DNA of 24,994 nucleotides, taken from Plantago elongata. Its lineage: Eukaryota > Streptophyta > Magnoliopsida > Lamiales > Plantaginaceae. Each line of letters begins with the position of its first letter. Positions within the stretch are counted from its first letter, which is position 1. This document shows, in pieces, positions 8,887 to 19,370 of this stretch. Below the pieces are notes generated by a model. That model was not told the origin of the DNA. It made no database searches and saw only the letters and a program-made list of their open reading frames with translations. The stretch is taken from NCBI GenBank assembly GCA_036897095.1, contig JAYMSP010002307.1:1-24994 (forward strand), written 5' to 3'. The position numbers and the translations under genes were made by a program.

Positions 8887-10572
8887 GACTAGCCACAATG
8901 GGGCGTCACGGGCGCGGGGTGGCACGCCGTCGTGTGGCAGCAGCCACGTGTCATTTTATCTTTTTTTAAATTTTTTTTTAAAATTCGAATTATATTCGTT
9001 TTAAAACGATAATATCTCAAAAAATATAAAAAAATAAATAAAAATACACCAACGGCTATGTTTTTTCAAGATCTATAAAATGAGACCAAACTTGATATAT
9101 TTTACTTCATCCCAGCTCCAACTCATCTTTCTCTCTTAATTAAACTCAAAAAACTCTTTTATCCCAAAACACCCTTTTCACTTTCATTTTCCGGCGAGAT
9201 GGACACTGAGTATTTGTAGTGGTGCAAAGAAAACAAACCCACAAATAAAATGAGTAAATGCAAGCTCACTACAACAACACGATTTTTCCACCCCACCCGA
9301 GTCCCCAAACGGTGTCATTCGGCCTTTGTTCCGAGAACCCTACACTCAAAATTACCAATCTCCATCCTCCCAAACACCAATGTTTTCACAAACATCGGAA
9401 GTAGAAGAGGTCGTGTTTGAGACGCAGTCGGAAAAACAACCGATCCGGAGGCGTGGGAAAGCCAAAGCCACCGGAGGAGCGGCAACCAACACAACAACCT
9501 CACGGAACAACCTGTACAACGAAAGTGAGGATATCGGGCTCATCTCAGCCTACATGGAGGTTAGTCAGGATGCTATTGTTGAAACGGATCAGAAGTACGG
9601 CAAATTGTTCCGTCTTGTTACGGAGAAGTACGAGGATATCAAGAGGGCAGGAATGATGACCGGGATGGATAAATTCCGGTCTCATGATTCGCTTCGTGGA
9701 AGATGGGGGCGGCTAAGAGATGACATAAATCATTGGATGATTTGTGTAGAGCGTGTTACTATCATGGTCGGCAATCGGAGTGGCTACAATGAGGAAGATG
9801 TGCGGAACACTGCCCAAGAACTGTATAGGGAGAAATCGAAGAACCACAACTCATTCACATCGTTCAAACAGTGGGATGCCATGAAAGCATACCCAGAGTG
9901 GGAATTGAAGATGAACTTGGAGGAAACCATGAAAAAGTTTGTACCAACTGGGGAGGATGGGTTTGAGGGTGATGATGTCTAGGTAGATGATCAACCGATG
10001 GAAACAACAGGTGCAGGTGGCAGTAGCGGAAGTAAGCGAAATCGGGTTATGATAGTGCGGCAAGTATCAATCGTACCATTGGTCGTGCGAAGGTCAAGAA
10101 GTTGGCTAAGAATGTCACTTCCGGTAACTCTTCCATGGATGCCTTCGGCGAGGAATAACCGGCTTCAGTGAGAACATGGAGCGTAAGGCAAAGGCAAAGA
10201 TGATGGACACGTACTTAGCACTTGCGGGAAACTATGCCAACTTGCCCGACGAGGCCAAAACACACGTAGATGCACATGGCAAACAGCTGTTTGGATCGGG
10301 CTAATGGTGAAGTATCGCTTATGTAGTATGTCGAGTTTATTTTTTAACTTCCCCAGTTTTTTTGTATTTTACTTTCCGTCTTGTGGCTAGTTTGTAATTT
10401 ACTTTCCGTAGTGTGCCTAGTTTGTAATTTTGAATTTTGAATTTGAATTTTGAATTTTGAAATTTGAATTTTAAAAAAAATGACGTGGCATTCACGACGT
10501 GACAATGACGCGTCACCACTGCAGCAAAAACGCACGACGACACGTCGTCGTCCGTCACCATTGGAGATGGAC
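8887..10572 (+). mobile_element. non-autonomous PIF/Harbinger element
   Basis: The termini GACTAGCCACAATGG (left) and GTCCATCTCCAATGG (right, inverted) agree at 11 of 15 positions and are flanked by TTA at 8884-8886 and 10573-10575, the usual Harbinger 3-bp duplication. The subterminal regions are GC-rich with ACGTG and CGTCGT words on both sides. The interior carries a decayed ORF1 (Myb/SANT-like) and no DDE transposase, so the 1,686-bp element must have moved in trans. Confidence 0.8.
9199..10304 (+). pseudogene. Harbinger ORF1 (Myb/SANT-like DNA-binding protein), broken
   Basis: ORF1 of PIF/Harbinger elements encodes a Myb/SANT-like partner that binds the element ends and helps the transposase. 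The first ATG (9199) is followed by a stop after six codons. The long open part, about 9326-9982, encodes a trihelix-type segment (YNESEDIGLISAYMEVSQDA.. then HDSLRGRWGRLRDDINHW). After a TAG at 9980 the frame continues as QPMETTGAGGSSGSKR, then shifts to GRAKVKKLAKNVTSGNSSM. It shifts again to MERKAKAKMMDTYLALA, ending TAA at 10302-10304. Several tryptophans expected in the SANT fold are replaced. Proteins of this kind are often mislabelled glutathione S-transferase T3-like or NAM-associated in plant databases. It is a pseudogene. Confidence 0.75.
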
Positions 10573-10894
10573 TTAGGGGCAAACCACACTTTAATTCACA
10601 TGAATTTTACACATTCGCAAATCCCTTTGTTCAAGCAATACGCAAACAACCAATATGTACATGTAATATTGCAGCCAATTACTCTAGAGAAGGAAATAAA
10701 AGAGGATAAGTCTTTGGAAACTTAGTGAGGGTAATTATAATTAAATGACGGAAAGAAAGGAAAGAGAAAAAGATGCAAGGTTTTATCGGAAGAAAGATGT
10801 CAAGAGAAGATGAGAAAAAAGTGAGTAGTTGACATGTAATTGTTTAACCATATTGGTTCAGGCGAGGAGTGACCTGTACAGGTAATAGTTCAGT

Positions 10895-10960
10895 ACATGT
10901 AACATGATAGGTTCATGTAACATGACAAGTTAACATGTAACATGCCTAGGTTCATGTTAA
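10895..10960. repeat. short repeats containing catgtaacatg
   Basis: The near-palindromic word catgtaacatg occurs three times (from 10896, 10914 and 10934), with gttcatgt recurring between copies and once more at 10949. The spacing is about 18-20 bp. It lies inside the putative gypsy LTR. Confidence 0.8.
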
Positions 10961-11040
10961 TTTGGGAGGAGAGATATCACATATAAATATATATATTAGA
11001 CCCCCAACATGTAGTTATAAACATCATCCTGGGCCCAATT

Positions 11041-11525
11041 TCTTTTCTGGCGATCCTGAGCCGCTTTAATTAGCTATTTGATGAACTGCACTTTATCAAT
11101 GACCTCTTGGATGATTTCCGGTCTCATTTCTCTTTGTTGACCATTTGAGGTTCTCCTCAAATCGCTTATGTCCCAGTTTATCGGTGGACGACACTTTCTT
11201 CCATATAAGCCTCGTACGATGCCATTTGAGTGGTAGCTTGATAGCTCTTGTTAAAGGCAATTTTCGACAAGTGCTAAATGCTTATCCGAATTTCCATCGT
11301 AATCCAGGATACAAGATTGCAACATGTCTTCCAGAAAACATATGACTCTTTCAGATTATCCGTCTGTTTGAGGGTGTGCGGCTGTACTAATTAAAATGGA
11401 GACTAGTTTCCTAGTTTTCTTGTAATTGCTTCCATCACCAAGAGGTGAACATTGGATCTGGATCTGATACTATGCTGGCAGGAATTCCATGGAGCTGTAT
11501 AATCTCCTTCTTGTATCCCTCCGCT
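11041..11525 (-). pseudogene. Ty3/gypsy integrase fragment
   Basis: Read on the minus strand, the segment starts with KEIIQLHGIPASIVSD (the region around the second catalytic aspartate of the DD35E integrase core). It continues with HPQTDG-stop-SER (the third catalytic residue) and ends near AAQDRQK of the linker. Frameshifts and stops (for example TAA in place of a glutamine codon in the HPQTDGQSE motif) break it throughout. The upstream part of pol is missing beyond 11525. This is an old, dead retrotransposon copy. Confidence 0.85.
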
Positions 11526-12139
11526 ATTGACGTGTTATGATTTTTCACACTCGGTTCTCTTTAGGTTTGGATGTATGCATACGTGATGGCGGTCCGGACC
11601 TTGTTATCCTCGGATGTAACGTTTTGGTTCGGGCATCCTTATCACGGTATTCTTCATTCGTTCTGGCCAAGCTTGACCTCGGATGGTCGGAGGCTCGGAT
11701 CCGTGGAGCTTTGTCCTTATAATACCGTGATGTCTTAGGATTTACCATTGGAACGTCCGAATGATGGATTTGACATATTCCCGTATCAACACCATATATA
11801 CTAATAAAAATAAATCATAAAATAACCAAAACAAAAGAACATATAACTTGTAACATTTCACCGAACACTATGAGTTGTCTCGTAAGTCAAAACATCTACG
11901 GATTGAATTGAGCATAAATCCATGAATTGATATTTGCAACATTTCACTATGAGTTGTAACATTTCACAAGTTTTAATATAGCTTGCAAATTTGACATTGA
12001 CTTAAAACAAACTAAATATTTATTCCATATTTAGAATTATATTTTAAAAATTATAATATTCGACAAACTAATAAATAAAATAGTTATAATGAAAAGGAAT
12101 ATTTGTTAGACATTCAAAAAAGAAAAAGAAAATTAAAAA
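11526..12139. other. no recognisable gene; one inverted repeat
   Basis: From 11526 to about 11760 the base composition is higher in GC, with a 60-codon frame on each strand and no recognised motif. The words atcacggtatt (11641-11651) and aataccgtgat (11721-11731) form an 11-bp inverted repeat about 70 bp apart. From 11790 to 12139 the sequence is AT-rich with direct repeats of ttgtaacatttcac near 11849 and 11955. Confidence 0.5.
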
Positions 12140-12149
12140 GTAATATTTG

Positions 12150-12345
12150 TTACACAGGTCCACTGAAGATTTTTGCACAACTTCTGTTACTCCGGTGTGG
12201 AGCTGCTCCACCAGAGTTATTTAGCTCCGATTGGATTGGATTTGCAATATATAGCTCCACGCGGAGATGCTCCGGTTGGAACTGCGGAAATTACTTCTCC
12301 ATTGGAGTTGTTACAGCTCCGGTGGAACATTATTTTTCTTCCCCC
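12150..12345. repeat. GC-rich island of GGAGC/GCTCC palindromic blocks
   Basis: Within very AT-rich DNA this stretch contains repeated blocks such as ctccggtgtggagctgctcc (near 12190), gctccacgcggagatgctcc (near 12254) and ttacagctccggtggaa (near 12309). They can pair in many combinations. It may be a MITE interior or degenerate tandem repeat. No borders or target duplication were seen. Confidence 0.5.
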
Positions 12346-12833
12346 AGTTTTTTTTTAAAATTTCAATTAAACCTTCAATTTGGTCATAAAATTATTTGTG
12401 ATTTTGCAATTAAGTCCAAAACCTACTTATATTACGAAAATTATAATTATATTGTGAAATTATAAAAAATAAAAAAACCTCTATAATTTTTTTTAATTCA
12501 TGTTATTAAATAATAACTAAGGTACTTAACAATGATTACAAAATAAAGTATATAAATTGAATTAGAAAGGAATATCTTTTTAAATTGACAACACAAGGCC
12601 GTATTTGACATAAATCCTTTAATCAATGTAAAAATCGAAAAATGAATCTGCATGTTATATTAAATTAACAGGGATTAAAGTGTAATTACAACATCTAAAA
12701 GGGGTACTAAATTAAATTGGCCCGAAAAGATATAAACTGTCCAAATTTGGTGTAAATATTTATTGCTAAAAACATCAAGAGATGGATTTGATATGTAAGG
12801 GGAACTCAAAATACAAGATTTTCGACAGATATA

Positions 12834-12853
12834 GGGGGGGGGGGGGGGGGGGG
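12834..12853. repeat. poly-G homopolymer
   Basis: A run of 20 G directly follows gatata in AT-rich DNA. It is the second long G tract of the window. Confidence 0.95.
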
Positions 12854-13960
12854 ACGTTGATGGGTCTACTAATCTTTTATTATGTTTGATTATGGCCACC
12901 GTTGTTGCTATAAACCCTTGTTCGGATTTAAGTGGATTATACATGCATTTAAACTGCTATGTATTTAAATAGTCCTCATATTTATTTTTGTAGAATTTTA
13001 GGCCAAGTTTAGTGTATCCTTTAAAATGAAGGAATTTTTCTACTTCATATATTTAAGAGAGAGTACTACAATTAGTGTTCACAATTATAATATTCTTTGA
13101 GTTAACAATGTAAATGGTTGGCAACTTTCAAAATGGATGGAGAGTGATATGAAGTGAGTCTTACCAAGTTTATAATTTTTTGAATTGTTTAAGTAGAAAA
13201 ATATAAACAATTGAAAGAGATTATATCATTCAATTTTTAATAGTTAAATGTAGTTATTAATTAACTATAAATAAAATAACAAAAAATATATAAATTAATA
13301 GGTCTTAGAGGAGATTCATACTATATATTCGATTATCACATCTTAAAATAGAGCAATTAACGTGCATCATTCTATACAGGAGGAAAAACGCATTGCATTG
13401 GTTGGACTTGTAAACTTGTCATCTTTATATTTTCTTCGTATTTATTTGATAAAAAAATTTAAATTGTCAAAATTATCTCATTTAATTTTGACTTAAGTGC
13501 TATACAAAAAAATTTAAATAGTAAATGGTATTTTAATTAAACATATTGAATTAAAATTTTGTTTATGATAAATTAAATGTTTAAACATCGTAAAGTTTAT
13601 AATGTTCGAAATATAGTTATAAGTGGTCTCTATTTGTAAAGGACGAAAAAATTATAAAAATTGATATAACTTTTATATTTTTATATTTTATATTTTATTA
13701 AATATAAATAATTAAAGAATAATAAATAAAGGTCAAAAATTAAATAAATAAGGAGAAGTAAGAACGTATGTAGCCAAAATGCTACCAAAAAATAGGCGCA
13801 TTTATATATTAACACTATAAATAGCTGATGCATGCTAGAGCTCTTTCACGCGTTAACAAATTGAACTGTAGATACACTTGCTATGTTTATATTTTTTATC
13901 ATTTATTTGATCAAATAAATCAATTATATTTAAAAAATTCTCACATTCATTTGAGGGCAA
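12854..13960. other. AT-rich intergenic DNA, nothing recognised
   Basis: No coding signal, RNA gene or bounded element was found here. The sequence is strongly AT-rich with short A and T runs. The small open frames near 13828-14131 on both strands lie over the following duplication and are taken as chance. Confidence 0.5.
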
Positions 13961-13962
13961 AA

Positions 13963-14096
13963 TACTATATAAATGGTTGGGAAGAAAATTATACATTAGA
14001 ATATATATAGATAGATATGGCACTCTCAGTACTATACAAATGGTTGAGAATAAAAATTGATCATTAGAATATATATAGATAGATATGGCTCTCACA
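13963..14096. repeat. 67-bp tandem duplication
   Basis: Two adjacent copies begin tactata(t/c)aaatggttg at 13963 and 14030 and share ttagaatatatatagataga followed by tatggc. The copies differ at several positions, so the duplication is not recent. Confidence 0.85.
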
Positions 14097-14144
14097 ATAC
14101 CTACTATTCCCAACTTGTACAAGGAACACAATATTTATTTTCAT

Positions 14145-14232
14145 TTTTGTTAAAATTGATTAAAAGGTGATTCGAACCCCAGACTTATTGATTAGATGTG
14201 AACTGTATTACCAACTCAGTGTGCTTCTTCGT
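14145..14232 (-). mobile_element. very short tRNA-derived SINE
   Basis: An 88-bp insert is bracketed by 18-bp direct repeats, cacaatatttattttcat at 14127-14144 and cacaatatttattctcat at 14233-14250 (one mismatch). On the minus strand it reads like a tRNA head: A-box-like ACTGAGTTGG (14211-14220) and B box GGTTCGAATC (14169-14178), followed by a short tail rich in T and A. There is no tRNA-unrelated body. Minus strand is the direction of pol III transcription. Confidence 0.75.
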
Positions 14233-14301
14233 CACAATATTTATTCTCATAAAATCCTTTACTTATTTTATAGTATATGAAGCATTCTTTAATAAAAAAA
14301 T

Positions 14302-14400
14302 CAGGCTCGGTCCTGAAACCATGCGGCTGTTCAGTCGCATAAGGCCCACTTTTTTAGGGCCAGGCTCAGGTTCATAGCCCCCGTATACTTTTGTTTTAAA
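14302..14400. mobile_element. possible hAT-like terminus
   Basis: The sequence caggctcggtcctga followed by gcataaggcccacttttttagggcc resembles ends of plant hAT-derived repeats, which often start CAGG and contain aggcccc words. No second terminus, 8-bp duplication or transposase was found between here and 15180, so this is weak. Confidence 0.25.
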
Positions 14401-15180
14401 AAAAGAAATTTACTACACTTCTCAGCATAGAAGACATCGTTCATTATTTTCCAGTTACCAGTATGTTGAGTAGTTGATTGAAAAAATTAAACTTGAATTA
14501 TTAATTGAGTAGAAGCCTAGAAGTCCGACTTTCTAAATTAGCTCGACATCTAATATGTAATTCTGGATCATATTTTACAATATCCGCCGTAAACTATTTC
14601 ACTATTTTAATTTTGTTTGGAGAATCATTTAAGCTTCCACAATTTTAAATTTGCAACCTAATTTTGAAGCTATTTTATTCACCAAGTTGAACAATTTGGA
14701 TTCTGTGTCGGACTATCAGGTTTTTATTGTCTTGTGTCTAATTTTATATTGTTGAAAATTGATGTTCAATGTGCTATATGGTATGTAAACTTTATGAGGG
14801 GTTGAATTAACTTATGGTATATTTCCATGATACTTAAATTAATACAATAGTGCTACATAATATTGTTCTTTTTATAGGTAGTGACTTATTTTTTTCAATT
14901 ATTTACATTTAACTATGTAGGAATAATATTTATTGAGAATGATATATTGAATAATTATATATTTAGAAGAGTTGATCAATAATTTGGCTTAAAAAAGTAT
15001 TAAAATAGTTACAATTTTTAAGTAACTATTTTTTTTCTTTTATATTCGAAAGATGTTTCTTTGTACTGTATCTAAAATTTATTTTATCATATACATTAAT
15101 TATGTATAAAAAAAATTTAGTTTTGTTGCATGTATAAGTATTTGGGGTCCATTTTTAAATTTTTGCATGTCTCTCACATA
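14401..15180. other. AT-rich intergenic DNA, nothing recognised
   Basis: No open frame with coding character and no bounded repeat is visible here. The stretch leads into the putative 5' region of the mini-exon gene. Confidence 0.5.
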
Positions 15181-15436
15181 TTGCAGGACAAACCCGAAAT
15201 TCTCATGTTGATTAATTCGAGCCATACTTTTTCACACATGTTATTTGCAAACAGCTTGATTCAAAGTCCTACTCCTAGAGGCCAATTTGTAAAGGTCTAC
15301 AAACTTTGGGGGTTGATTTGGAATAAACGATGAAAGTTGGGAAGATATTTCAATGAAACGATTGAGAGTAAATTTTACTACTAGGTTTCCAATTTGTGCA
15401 GAACCAAAACCCCTCTTCTTCGTCTCGCGAATTACG

Positions 15437-17122
15437 AATGCCATCATCAGCTGATTTTCAGGTTCCCTCTCGCTTCCAATCATGCATTATTTTTCGATCG
15501 AAATTGAATTTTCTCAATGAAAATTTTAATCCAATCAAATTGCGAATTTTCACTACCTATCGTCATAGTATGGATTTGTAAACGCTTACAGTTTCAGAAA
15601 CGATTGGCGTCATCTTAGAATAGCACTTATGCTTGTGATTATTCTGGTGCTGATGTTAATTTCTTCTTCTGTGTTCATACCTTTTTTCTTTTTTTTTAAT
15701 GTATTTTACATTTTTTTTTACTGTAGGATAAACGAAAAGTAGGGAAATGACGGAGAGGCGATTTGATCAGTTTGAGAGCGGTGACAACGACACCCCTTCC
15801 GATTTTGCAATGGAGGTAGATGAAGTGGCGAGTGATGAAGATGACTGTAACTCTTCCTCTGGTGCGAATAGTGTTGGAATTATTGTTTCTGTTAGCTCCT
15901 GCTTGTATCCTTGATCATTGTAAGGTGTTGGTGATCAAATGAATAATTTCAGGGTGCAAATTGTTTGACAAATTTACATGTTCAACGTGCAGTTTCAGAT
16001 ATGTTTTCTCTGTACTGTTTCGCCATACAGCTTTACCAGCTAGCTCGGTGCACCTTCACTGGTTAGTTAGATCATATTCTTCTAAACAGTCGAGTCTTGG
16101 AGAGTTAGTGGTGTGATATCGGAGGTTTTTGTTATTGTTACTTCACGCTTTAACATTTGGTTACTTCTTTGAACTTTTCAGGATATGAGGCTGAAAATGG
16201 TTCTGCTAACGAAGTTCATCTTGACTCAGGTTGGTTCACTTGTGCTGTCATACATTTTTAGCAATTGGTTTTCTGTTTGCATATCTTGGAATTGCAATCT
16301 GGAACCTTCCTAAGCTATTAGATTCCACGTGGTAGTATCTCTACTCTCTAGTGTTGTGCATTTGAGTAACTGTATAGAGCATCAACTAATCAGATACGTT
16401 TATAAATCATTACCAGCAACTTCGGGTTAAATTAGACGACTATGTGCACTCTGTAGTCTGTACTTTGCATGATATTTTGCAGTGAGATTGTTCCCTTTTA
16501 TTAGCTCAGCAGGTACCATATGGTTGGTACATGGTAGTTGTAGTACTTCTTGTGCTACAAATGATGGTGATTATTCTGATTCCAATTATAGTCGTCTTGT
16601 GTGTTGTGTGAACTATCAACAAAAGAGAGATGTTGTGTGTTGGTTGGTTTTTTATTGAATTGCAGCGTATGATAAAATATTTCTTGGAGGATCTGATAAA
16701 TATATCTTATGGTTCTCTGGATAAGGATTCTTAGGATTAAGTCATTCTTATTGTACAACTACATTGGTTTTATGTAGATGCAGATGTACCTATGACGGAA
16801 GATGACTCGGCTACTGCAAATGGTTACAGCCTTCTTGAATAACTTTTAGTTTGTTGTTACCGATTTCAATTTGAACCATAGCTGCAATTAGAGAAATGGT
16901 CAAAACAATGAAGATAGTAAAGAACTGAGGCCATGGATGAAACATTGGCAGTTGCAAAGTTGGAAACATAGTACCCAAGCAAGATTAGGATTATAGACTT
17001 AATTCGCCTTGTCCAGAAATGATATGCTTTGTTAATTTCACTGGTTAATACTATGTTATGCTTTATTATTTTATAGCAAAAGTGAGTATTTCCGTTTAGC
17101 AGGCTTGCCAGCAACAAGATAA
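15437..17122 (+). CDS. uncharacterised small gene or gene fragment with acidic mini-exons
   Basis: A likely leader exon ends at about 15461 after cagctgattttcag. The next exon begins after ctgtag at 15727, and its ATG at 15747-15749 starts MTERRFDQFESGDNDTPSD, rich in Asp, Glu and Ser. Proposed coding exons are 15747-15861, 16182-16229 (48 bp), 16778-16822 (45 bp) and a terminal exon from 17103 to TAA at 17120-17122. Each junction is the same phase (one base carried over), and both mini-exons are multiples of three, so they can be skipped without shifting the frame. They encode YEAENGSANEVHLDS and ADVPMTEDDSATAN. An alternative last exon follows the acceptor at about 17085 and ends at TAG near 17098. 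The product is about 80 residues, acidic and probably disordered. I do not recognise the family. It may be the 5' end of a longer gene cut off by the transposons to the right. An upstream ATG at 15438 gives only a short peptide after splicing. Confidence 0.4.
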
Positions 17123-17599
17123 ACGGGTTTATAGCTTTATACATAATTTACCCGTGTGGATATCGGTTGATATATTGACGTTTTTCGCAACAAATTCTTG
17201 CTATTTCTTAATCAGCTTCACATTATTGGTTTCTCTTTTATGATTGGTTGCATCCCACTTATTGGTCCGACCATTGGAGTTGGGTAATATTTGGATTAGA
17301 TTAGATGACACCTTAAAATGGTGTCTACTGATTGACATAGAATTCACATTGTATTGTATCAATTTCAGTTATGTTTTTTTAATAAAATTTACACAAAAAA
17401 TTAATTTGAGGTAAGATAATTCAAATAATTAATTAATTAATAGATAAATTAATTTATTAAATATATGATGTTGATTTTGTGTAAGTGTTGAAAAATTCTT
17501 GTTGGACAATGCTAATTTGGTTTATTACATTTGCATTCTTATCTATACTAAGTACAAATTGAGAGGCACCCCTGGAAATCCACATTCCGATAGAATTAG
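17123..17599. other. no recognisable gene
   Basis: AT-rich DNA between the mini-exon gene and the retroelement remnant. A small hairpin gacaccttaaaatggtgtc occurs at 17307-17325. Nothing else is supported. Confidence 0.5.
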
Positions 17600-18165
17600 A
17601 AAAACACAAGTACAACTTACTACTAGTATAAGTGACTTGGGCTTTTCTATTTTCAGATCACCTTTGTATCAACCTGAATATAGATCATCGTTAGATGATT
17701 TGTAGGTACGATCTCATTATTATAATTATATATGTATTTACTAGTGGGATAAACTCTTTGATAACCCAGCGTACTACCATCGGAACACAGTGATAGACTT
17801 TTATGTTGCACTTCCGGATATCTCATATGTCGACAAAGTTACTGTGGGAGGCTCTAAGGTCCCGTTTACGAAAGAAGTCATAAATGACTTCTTTGGATTG
17901 CCCAACTTTAGGCGTAAAGCTTCTGAGGAGTCCGAGTCTGAGAATAATGTAGACGATGCTTCTGACTATGATTCTGATGATGATTCCGAAGTTGATGAAT
18001 ATCATAGCATAGAGAGTGTATCGATTGGGATCATGTCTTAGAAACTATTGGCATACCGGGTGCTATTTGGCAAAGAGCAAAGGATGGGTCAAGATCCCTA
18101 AAAAAGGAACAAGTGAACTTTAAAGGCAGGATTTGGCAACAGTTTGTTGACTTCAGCTTGATACC
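17600..18165 (+). pseudogene. plant retroelement ORF remnant (putative plant transposon protein domain)
   Basis: Segments FRSPLYQPEYRSS (about 17653), NPAYYHRNTVIDFYVALPD (about 17763-17820), KVPFTKEVINDFFGLPNF (17857-17910) and DHVLETIGIPGAIWQ (about 18030-18075) lie in order on the plus strand. So does FKGRIWQQFVDFSLIPSS (about 18118-18171). This arrangement resembles the domain found in plant retroelement ORFs in which a FYANL-like motif, a GLP motif and a PGxxW motif follow each other. Stops and at least one frameshift (around 18038) break it. An Asp/Glu/Ser-rich insert occupies 17920-18010. The family comparison is from memory. The remnant ends where the opposite-strand gypsy element begins. 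Confidence 0.5.
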
Positions 18166-18287
18166 AAGCTCGTTGCACCCGAATCATATAAAGTAATACC
18201 ACTTGACTGGTTGATCATAATCGTACCTCCGATCAATCGGTTGGTGCTGGTACTTCAGCATCCAGGGCATACGCGCGAGCTCGCGCG
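18165..18287 (-). pseudogene. truncated gypsy protease stub
   Basis: Continuing from gag on the minus strand, the read-through contains ARARAYALDAEVPAPTD in a shifted frame, then GGTIMINQSSGITLYDSGAT in the gag frame. DSGAT (18171-18185) is the aspartic protease active-site motif. Homology stops immediately after it, so the reverse transcriptase, RNase H and integrase are absent. Confidence 0.7.
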
Positions 18288-19370
18288 TTAGTTCTTTCCT
18301 GTGGCCTTCCTGGTGAACTTCCTCGACCTTAAGGTGGTCCAGTCATATTGTGGACATTGAGCAACACTGTGCTCCGAGCTACCACACCTAAAACATTTCC
18401 CACTCTTTCTCCAACAGTTTTCCTCAGTGTGTCCAGTACGTGTACAATATTTACACTCCATCCTCGTCTCAGGGCGTCGTCGAGAGTTAACATTATTCTT
18501 TTGTGGGCAAGGGTTTTCTCTGGCTTGCTCCGGGAATCTAGCCTTCACCGGATGCTGATTAGGGGACGAGGAATTCTCAGGTCGATTCCTCTTGACCCGA
18601 TCCTCAACCTTCCTGATTTCCTTAAATTCCGCTTCCACCTGCAAAATTTTCTCCATAGCCTTGACATAACTTTCGTGATCTACCGAAACCAAGGCCCGAC
18701 GTAATTCCAATCTCAGGCCTTCCACAAACTTGCGGATCTTCCGCTTCTCATCATCCTAGTAATGAGGAGCATATTGAATCAGGTGAGAAAACTCTGCTTC
18801 ATATTCACTCACGTTCCTATTCCCCTGGATCAGTTCCATAAATTCCCGTTCTCGGGCATTTCGTACTACCTCGGGCACGAATTTATCATTAAATTCTTGC
18901 ATAAAATTCTTCCATGTATGGGGGGTGCCTTCTTGCTTTCATCTTCGGTTTACCAGTATCCACCAGTTTCTTGCAGCTTCCTCTAACCGGTAGGTAGCGT
19001 ACATAACCTTATGTTCTTCGGTATAATTCAGGACCTCAAAAATCTTCTTTAGTTGGGCAAGAAACTCCCCCGTTTTCTTATCGTCGGTTTCTCCGAAGAA
19101 CACTAAAGGATTAAACCTAAGAAAGCGTTCCGGTACCTAGTCGTCGCTCTGTACGGCTGACGACTGAGCTGCAGTAGTCCTCGGCTGTTGATTCTGCCAC
19201 TACTGAGTGAGAAAGGTCCAAAAGGATAGCATTTCCTGCACGTTCCCTTCGGTTTCGTTTCCTCCCGTTCCGGAAACCTGAGGGGGTACTTCTCGATTAG
19301 GTGACGCTAGTGGTGGCGGGTTAAATTCTTCACCCTGGACTTCCTGTTACGGACTATCAGTTTCAGACAT
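18288..19370 (-). pseudogene. Ty3/gypsy gag with CCHC zinc knuckles, nonsense-mutated
   Basis: Gag packages the retrotransposon RNA into virus-like particles. The ATG is at 19370-19368 and one frame runs 361 codons to TAA at 18288. The retrotransposon gag domain is recognisable (LEEAARNWW, then TWKNFMQEFNDKFVP, then VSEYEAEFSHL). It is followed by a basic, Pro/Asn-rich linker. Next come two zinc knuckles: CKYCTRTGHTEENC (CX2CX4HX4C) and CFRCGSSEHSVAQC. Five in-frame stops interrupt it upstream of 18726, while no frameshift is seen. Each stop differs from a plausible sense codon by one transition. It belongs with the PBS and LTR to its right. Confidence 0.85.

Larger units (their letters stand above)
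8672..10981 (-). mobile_element. putative 3' LTR of a minus-strand Ty3/gypsy element, split by a Harbinger insertion
   Basis: The left border TGTGACACCCCAAGTG..TAGTACC..AGTGCCA resembles in layout the LTR edge at 19603 (TGTAGTGCCC..GGTACC..GGTGCCA). AATAAA-type signals on the minus strand follow shortly inside in both. It lies 3' of the minus-strand integrase remnant at 11041-11525, as a 3' LTR should. The inner border (10981, where the minus strand reads TGTGATATC) is a guess. Without the 8887-10572 insertion the LTR would be only about 620 bp. Confidence 0.4.

Noticed and set aside
9315..9656. Alternative frames over the Harbinger ORF1
   Set aside because: They are shadows of the Myb/SANT-like frame, which has the recognisable protein pattern.
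11537..11748. Overlapping 61- and 67-codon frames on opposite strands
   Set aside because: No motif or splice context; the frames are mirror shadows in slightly GC-richer DNA.
14169..14232. tRNA gene on the minus strand
   Set aside because: Only the promoter boxes resemble a tRNA, and flanking 18-bp repeats show retroposition.
18348..18704. 118-codon plus-strand frame
   Set aside because: It is the antisense shadow of the gag zinc-knuckle region.
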